Below are positions 4,657 to 8,361 of a DNA stretch of 8,361 nucleotides, piece by piece. This stretch comes from CAZPLZ01 sp964587525 (GTDB lineage Bacteria; Oederibacteriota; CAKKQC01), in NCBI GenBank assembly GCA_964587525.1, contig CAZPLZ010000147.1:1-8361 (forward strand), given 5' to 3'. The notes beneath the pieces were generated by a model. It did not search any database. It saw only the letters and a program-made list of their open reading frames with translations, and was not told where the DNA came from. The number at the start of each line of letters is the position of its first letter. Positions within the stretch are counted from its first letter, which is position 1. A program made the position numbers and the translations under genes.

Positions 4657-7550
4657 AAAGATTTGCTGCTCTAGCTACTTGGCTGGCGTTGGTGGTCTTG
4701 CCAGCGCAGCTCCAAGCCGCCGTGAAGATGATCGAGGTGCCGAACGCCAGCTTTGAAGACGGCGACAAATTTCCAGACGGGTGGGAATCGGACCGAAAAG
4801 ACAGATTCGAGCTCGATGAAGACCCCGAAGACGTCATCCACAAAGAGAAATCTTTACGTGTCTCGTCAGGCAAGTGGGACTGGTTCGACGCCAAGCTGCA
4901 CTTGAAACGATTACCGGAGGAGGAAACCATTTCCATCGGCTGCTGGATCAAGCTCAACGATGTCAAGAACCCCGGCGAATCGGAGAGAACGTTCAGCGTG
5001 GTCCTGCGCTACATGTTCGAGGACAAGAGCGAAACAACAGAGGAAATATTCCCCCTCAAGGGCAAAGACACCCACGGCTGGAAGTGGTACACCAATACAA
5101 AACTCAAAAAGGTCCCTCAAAACTATGTATCAGCCAGCCTGTTCATCGAGTGCCACAACGTTGAAATCAAGGAGGCTTGGTTCGACCGGCTCGTGATCGT
5201 AAAAGGCAAAGAGCTGCCGGCGGCGACCCTTACTACCTCCCAGGATGTCACGGCGCAGATCGATGTCTTGAAGTCAGCGATCACGGCGGCCCACGCCGCC
5301 ATCCGGGAAAAGGCGCTCGAGCTGTCGAAACTCAAGGTGGAAGCGCGCAAGGCGAGTTCGGAGACGCTCAAAGAGGTCTCAGGAGCAAAAGGCCAGACCC
5401 GTGCCCTCATCCTGCTGGTGAACGAGCTGGTGAACGAGGCGCAATCACTTGTCCAGAAGGCTGAGGAGGAAAAAGACAGGCCGTTATTCGCCAGAAAAGC
5501 AAAGGAGGCAGAGCGGGCGGCGGCCCGAGCCAAAGTCAAGGTGACCGAGGCAGCCAAGGCGCTCGAGGCGGCGGAACGGAAGCAATTGCAGAAAACCCCT
5601 AAGGCCAAGGTGGAGGAAACTTCCGAGGCCAAAGCGTCGACAATCTCCGAGGCCGAAATAGAGGAGCTCTCCGCAGCCAAGGTGGACGCTGCCTTGAAAG
5701 CACTCAAAGAAGCCTTGCAATCAATCGAGGCTGTGGAAACGGCCTCGACCAACCCCCTCACCCTGGCTGGCACGTGGGGTGGCGGGGTGTTCAGGCTGGA
5801 TTGGGTGTGGGAAGACAACGCGATGAGGTGGAAATGGAACGAGGTCAGCCAGCAGCTCCGCCAGCCATATCTGGAGTTCCTAACCGCCGGCCCCGACGGC
5901 AACCTCTACTGTGGTGGCACGAACAAGGACCTCTACCGGAGTGAGGATAACGGGAGAATCTGGACCTGGACCCCCACCGCGCTGCCGGCAGCCGGGAACG
6001 GCTTGGCCATCGATCCCGAAAAGCCCGGGCAGTGGCTCCTCACCAGTTGGGGCGGCGGGGCCTGGTGGACCGAAACCGGGGGCCGGGGGGGGAGCCGGGG
6101 CTGGGAAGAAGGAAAGGCGCCTTCCCCCTTCATGCGCGCCCCCCGCGCCGTGCGCAACGACGGAGCTCGCCAGACCGAGTATTACGCGATCGCCGATGGG
6201 AACACGATCGTTCGGGCGCGGGAATTCCAGGGCGAATGGGAGACGGTGGCCACCATGCCGCGCGGGATTCAAGCCTGGGACGTGGCTATCAAACCTGGCG
6301 CGCAGGCCACGCTGCTGGTGGCCACGGACGTGGGCATCGCCGAGGTGTCCAAGGCCGGAAAGGTCACCTTCCCCAAGCTGGAAGTCTCCACCACCAACGC
6401 TCGCAGCCTCATGGTGGTGGATGACCGGGTGCTGATCGGCACTGCGGGGAACGGCATTGTGGAGTGGACAATCCCCTCCGGGACCGAGCCGCCCCGCGCC
6501 ACGGTGGTCAATAGAAATCTGGGAAACAAGAACGTTTACACGCTGGCGCTTTCCACTCATCCCAAGCCGAAGGTGTACGAACAAGAAGCCAAAGCGGTCA
6601 TTCCACGAGTCTGGACCCCCAGGAACGAAGGCCTGCTGAGCCCGTTCATCAACGGAATTGCGGTTGCGGTGAAACCCACGGATGAGGATGTCCTGTACTT
6701 AACCGCCCGGGACGGATTTTACAAGAGCACTGACCAAGGGGCGAACTGGAAACCCTTCAATGACGGGCTGGCCGGCCTGAACCTGGGGCGGATCGCCGTG
6801 GACCCCAACGATCCGAATAAAATCTATCTGGCGCCGAACTTCGGCGTCCCTCTCGGCGTTCATAAAAGCACCGACGGGGGAAAGACCTGGACGCAGAAAA
6901 TCAAAGGTTTAGACGACTTGGCAGTGTTGTGGATCGCACTCGACCCGGACACGCCGTCCACGGTGTACATCACGACCATTGGCACTGGGGTGTTCGTGAG
7001 CTGGGATTCAGCAGACAACTGGACACGCTACTCCGAAGGCCTCAGCGGCTTCTTCGGCCTCAGCGTCGTGCCCGGCCCCTATGAGCCAAAAAACTTGTTC
7101 GCAGGCATGGCGTTCGCGGGGGTCTCCCGATATAACAGCACGCTTAATAAATGGGAAGAATCCAAGAAGGGGTTCACCGCAATCCATGCTTGGGAGCTCG
7201 CTCAAAACCCGAACGACGGAGAAGTCTGGCTGCTCGCCAGCATCGGTGGTGGTCTATTCAAGTCAGAGAACAGTGGGGACACCTGGCGACAGATCGCCGG
7301 CCTGCCCACGCAGAACACTTCCTTCGTCGTGTACCATCCAAAGAAAAAAGGTGTGGTGTACCTGGGCAGCAGCAACAGGCTCACCATCGGGGGAGTCCCA
7401 GCCGGGGTTTTCCGGTCCGCTGATGGCGGCGAAACCTGGGTGGATGACAACGAGGGTCTGGAGGACCTGAATATCGGGGACCTCACCATCTCCCCTGAGG
7501 GTGTGGTCTATGTGGGCACGGACAATGGCCTGTACTACAAACAGGATTAA
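4653..7550 (+). CDS. Exported jelly-roll / coiled-coil / Asp-box beta-propeller protein, 965 aa
   Basis: Residues 1-22 are a signal peptide (MKRFAALATWLALVVLPAQLQ, then Ala-Ala); there is no lipobox. Residues 28-185 look like a carbohydrate-binding jelly-roll domain (NASFEDGD..PDGWE, KSLRVSSG, WFDRLVIV). Residues 195-365 are an Ala/Lys/Glu-rich coiled coil. Residues 370-965 are a beta-propeller with Asp boxes (S-x-D-x-G-x-x-W) at 430-437, 692-699, 739-746 and 922-929, and degenerate ones at 783-790 and 871-878, as in BNR/sialidase-like or sortilin-like propellers. I see no sialidase catalytic set, so a binding or scaffold role is more likely than an enzyme. The ATG at 4653 overlaps the upstream TGA (ATGA) with no ribosome site of its own. 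The frame is open further upstream, but only the 4653 start gives a signal peptide. It lies between PilP and secretin genes, so it is probably a partner or cargo of that machine. Its exact function is unknown. Confidence 0.82.
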   Translation: MKRFAALATWLALVVLPAQLQAAVKMIEVPNASFEDGDKFPDGWESDRKDRFELDEDPEDVIHKEKSLRVSSGKWDWFDAKLHLKRLPEEETISIGCWIKLNDVKNPGESERTFSVVLRYMFEDKSETTEEIFPLKGKDTHGWKWYTNTKLKKVPQNYVSASLFIECHNVEIKEAWFDRLVIVKGKELPAATLTTSQDVTAQIDVLKSAITAAHAAIREKALELSKLKVEARKASSETLKEVSGAKGQTRALILLVNELVNEAQSLVQKAEEEKDRPLFARKAKEAERAAARAKVKVTEAAKALEAAERKQLQKTPKAKVEETSEAKASTISEAEIEELSAAKVDAALKALKEALQSIEAVETASTNPLTLAGTWGGGVFRLDWVWEDNAMRWKWNEVSQQLRQPYLEFLTAGPDGNLYCGGTNKDLYRSEDNGRIWTWTPTALPAAGNGLAIDPEKPGQWLLTSWGGGAWWTETGGRGGSRGWEEGKAPSPFMRAPRAVRNDGARQTEYYAIADGNTIVRAREFQGEWETVATMPRGIQAWDVAIKPGAQATLLVATDVGIAEVSKAGKVTFPKLEVSTTNARSLMVVDDRVLIGTAGNGIVEWTIPSGTEPPRATVVNRNLGNKNVYTLALSTHPKPKVYEQEAKAVIPRVWTPRNEGLLSPFINGIAVAVKPTDEDVLYLTARDGFYKSTDQGANWKPFNDGLAGLNLGRIAVDPNDPNKIYLAPNFGVPLGVHKSTDGGKTWTQKIKGLDDLAVLWIALDPDTPSTVYITTIGTGVFVSWDSADNWTRYSEGLSGFFGLSVVPGPYEPKNLFAGMAFAGVSRYNSTLNKWEESKKGFTAIHAWELAQNPNDGEVWLLASIGGGLFKSENSGDTWRQIAGLPTQNTSFVVYHPKKKGVVYLGSSNRLTIGGVPAGVFRSADGGETWVDDNEGLEDLNIGDLTISPEGVVYVGTDNGLYYKQD
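5415..5438 (+). repeat. Perfect 12 bp tandem duplication in the coiled-coil region
   Basis: CTGGTGAACGAG occurs twice in a row (5415-5426 and 5427-5438), encoding Leu-Val-Asn-Glu twice in the coiled coil of the propeller protein. Being a multiple of three it keeps the frame. Exact identity at the DNA level suggests a recent slippage or duplication. Confidence 0.7.
6078..6105 (+). other. G-run cluster (G5, G8, G4, G3) in the propeller gene
   Basis: Runs of five (6078-6082), eight (6085-6092), four (6097-6100) and three (6103-6105) G residues are separated by two to four bases. This fits the usual G-quadruplex pattern on the coding strand. It encodes a Gly/Arg-rich loop (around residues 476-484) between propeller strands. 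The G8 tract is a possible slippage site. Structure and slippage are inferences; the runs are directly visible. Confidence 0.5.
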
Positions 7551-8361
7551 TGCGCTTTGACCGTCTTTTCGGCGTCATGCTACGATTAAGGTCAATTTTG
7601 AGAATCTCCACCCTCACCCTCGCCGCTTTCCTTGCTCTGCTGGCTCCAGCCGCTTCGCGGGCGCAAGGCCCCGAGGTTCAAGACTTCAACTTCTACAACA
7701 CCGACCTGCATCTGGTGCTCAAAGCCCTGGCCGAGATCACAGGCGTCACCTTTGTGGAAGACATTCCGGTCTCCGGCAAGGTCACTGTCCATATCGCCAA
7801 ACGCATCGGCTTGGAGGAAGTTCTGGAAACGATCTTAAAGCCACTGGGCCTGGAGTGGCGGGTGGTGGGCAACGTGTACCACATCGGGTTGAAACCGGGC
7901 GAGCGCCTGGTGCGCATCCGGCCCGGGTATGTCCAGAAAGCCTTCCCGCTCAGGTACATCGCCGCGGGCGAGGTGGCCCGCCGGCTCCGCAAATTCCTTA
8001 GGGCGCGAGGGATCGTCAGCGTGGACCTGCCAATGAACCGGGTCACCGTCTCCGTGCCACCTGCCCTGCTGACGGATGTCGAGAACATCATCAAAGCCGC
8101 CGACATCGAGATCACCCGGAAACTCATCGCCGTGCGCATCAAGGTGCTGGAGGTGGAGCGGGATAAGGGGTTCGAGTCAGACACTTCCCTGGAACACCAT
8201 AAATACGACGCTTCTCTGGCCCTGGCTGGCACCTTCAACAATCGGCTCAGCGGCGAGCGATTTACAAGCGAGGGTAACGCCATCTTCACTCAGCCGGCCA
8301 ATAACCCCGCTGGTATTGCCCAACTCGGCCTCACCTATAAGGTAGGAGCCCTAGGCGTTGA
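7550..8361 (+). CDS. pilQ: PilQ/GspD-family secretin, N-terminal part (3' end outside window)
   Basis: The frame is open for 270 codons to the right edge. A signal peptide (cleavage probably near Ala-Ser-Arg-Ala-Gln, 35-39) is followed by an N0/STN domain (43-113; FNFYNTDLHLVLKALAEITG, then VSGKVTVHI), an N1 domain (about 129-186; FPLRYIAAGEVARRLRKFL, VTVSVPPALLTDVENIIKAA), and the start of the secretin core (KLIAVRIKVLEVERDKGFES, 191-210). Secretins form the outer-membrane channel for pili or type II substrates. One N1-type domain before the core fits PilQ better than GspD, which has N1 to N3, but there is no room for the AMIN domain of proteobacterial PilQ. ATG 7550 overlaps the upstream TAA (TAATG) and has a nearby AGGA (7543-7546). 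An in-frame ATG at 7577 would give a shorter, more typical signal peptide but lacks a ribosome site. Confidence 0.85.
   Translation, partial: MRFDRLFGVMLRLRSILRISTLTLAAFLALLAPAASRAQGPEVQDFNFYNTDLHLVLKALAEITGVTFVEDIPVSGKVTVHIAKRIGLEEVLETILKPLGLEWRVVGNVYHIGLKPGERLVRIRPGYVQKAFPLRYIAAGEVARRLRKFLRARGIVSVDLPMNRVTVSVPPALLTDVENIIKAADIEITRKLIAVRIKVLEVERDKGFESDTSLEHHKYDASLALAGTFNNRLSGERFTSEGNAIFTQPANNPAGIAQLGLTYKVGALGV

Noticed and set aside
5123..5902. Minus-strand open frame of 259 codons, Ser/Ala-rich
   Set aside because: It is the mirror of the Ala/Lys/Glu coiled-coil coding region; the Ser-rich content is the complement of biased codons.
5880..6584. Minus-strand open frame of 234 codons
   Set aside because: Antisense to the propeller, Gly/Pro/Arg-rich, without recognisable motifs or ribosome site.
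4653..7550. Propeller protein as a sialidase
   Set aside because: Asp boxes are present, but the Arg triad and the Tyr/Glu and Asp catalytic set could not be recognised; Asp boxes also occur in many non-enzymatic propellers.
7693..8289. Minus-strand open frame of 198 codons
   Set aside because: Antisense to the secretin, whose N0/N1 pattern is clear; the translation is Ser/Arg-rich and unrecognisable.

Overview
The window is GC-rich bacterial DNA from an unidentified organism. It holds six genes on two divergent transcription units, with about 50 bp between the units. Two genes are cut by the window edges. Diderm features (a secretin and an O-antigen-ligase-type membrane protein), together with a small conserved protein of a kind I associate with Verrucomicrobiota, Acidobacteriota and Planctomycetota, suggest an environmental Gram-negative lineage, perhaps PVC. 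That placement is an inference and weakly held.

Leftward unit (minus strand, 1910 to 1): a 193-residue conserved protein of unknown function starts at a GTG codon. After a 50 bp gap comes a polytopic membrane protein of the Wzy_C (O-antigen ligase, polymerase or PglL/TfpO) superfamily. Its reading frame is open for 426 codons and leaves the window at base 1. A near-perfect 56 bp palindrome (37-92) sits inside this gene and is read through in frame.

Rightward unit (plus strand, 1960 to 8361): four tightly packed genes follow the order of a type IV pilus pilMNOPQ alignment/secretin operon, but in condensed form. Gene 1 fuses a PilM actin-like domain to a PilN-type membrane and periplasmic domain, which is the architecture of GspL. 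Gene 2 fuses a PilO/GspM-like protein to a C-terminal PilP/GspC-like domain. Gene 3 is an exported 965-residue protein with a predicted jelly-roll domain, an Ala/Lys/Glu-rich coiled coil and an Asp-box (BNR) beta-propeller. Gene 4 is the start of a PilQ/GspD-family secretin with an N0 and one N1 domain, cut by the right edge. The junctions are TAG|ATG, ATGA and TAATG, so the four are very probably one translationally coupled operon.

How they may work together: genes 1 and 2 would form the inner-membrane platform linking cytoplasmic motors to the periplasm, and gene 4 the outer-membrane pore. The propeller protein lies where PilP normally adjoins PilQ, so it is the best candidate for a new periplasmic or outer-membrane component of the machine, or for its cargo. 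No motor ATPase, platform protein, prepilin or prepilin peptidase is present here, so pilus and type II secretion roles cannot be told apart from this window alone. I saw no tRNA, rRNA, CRISPR array, transposase or convincing terminator.
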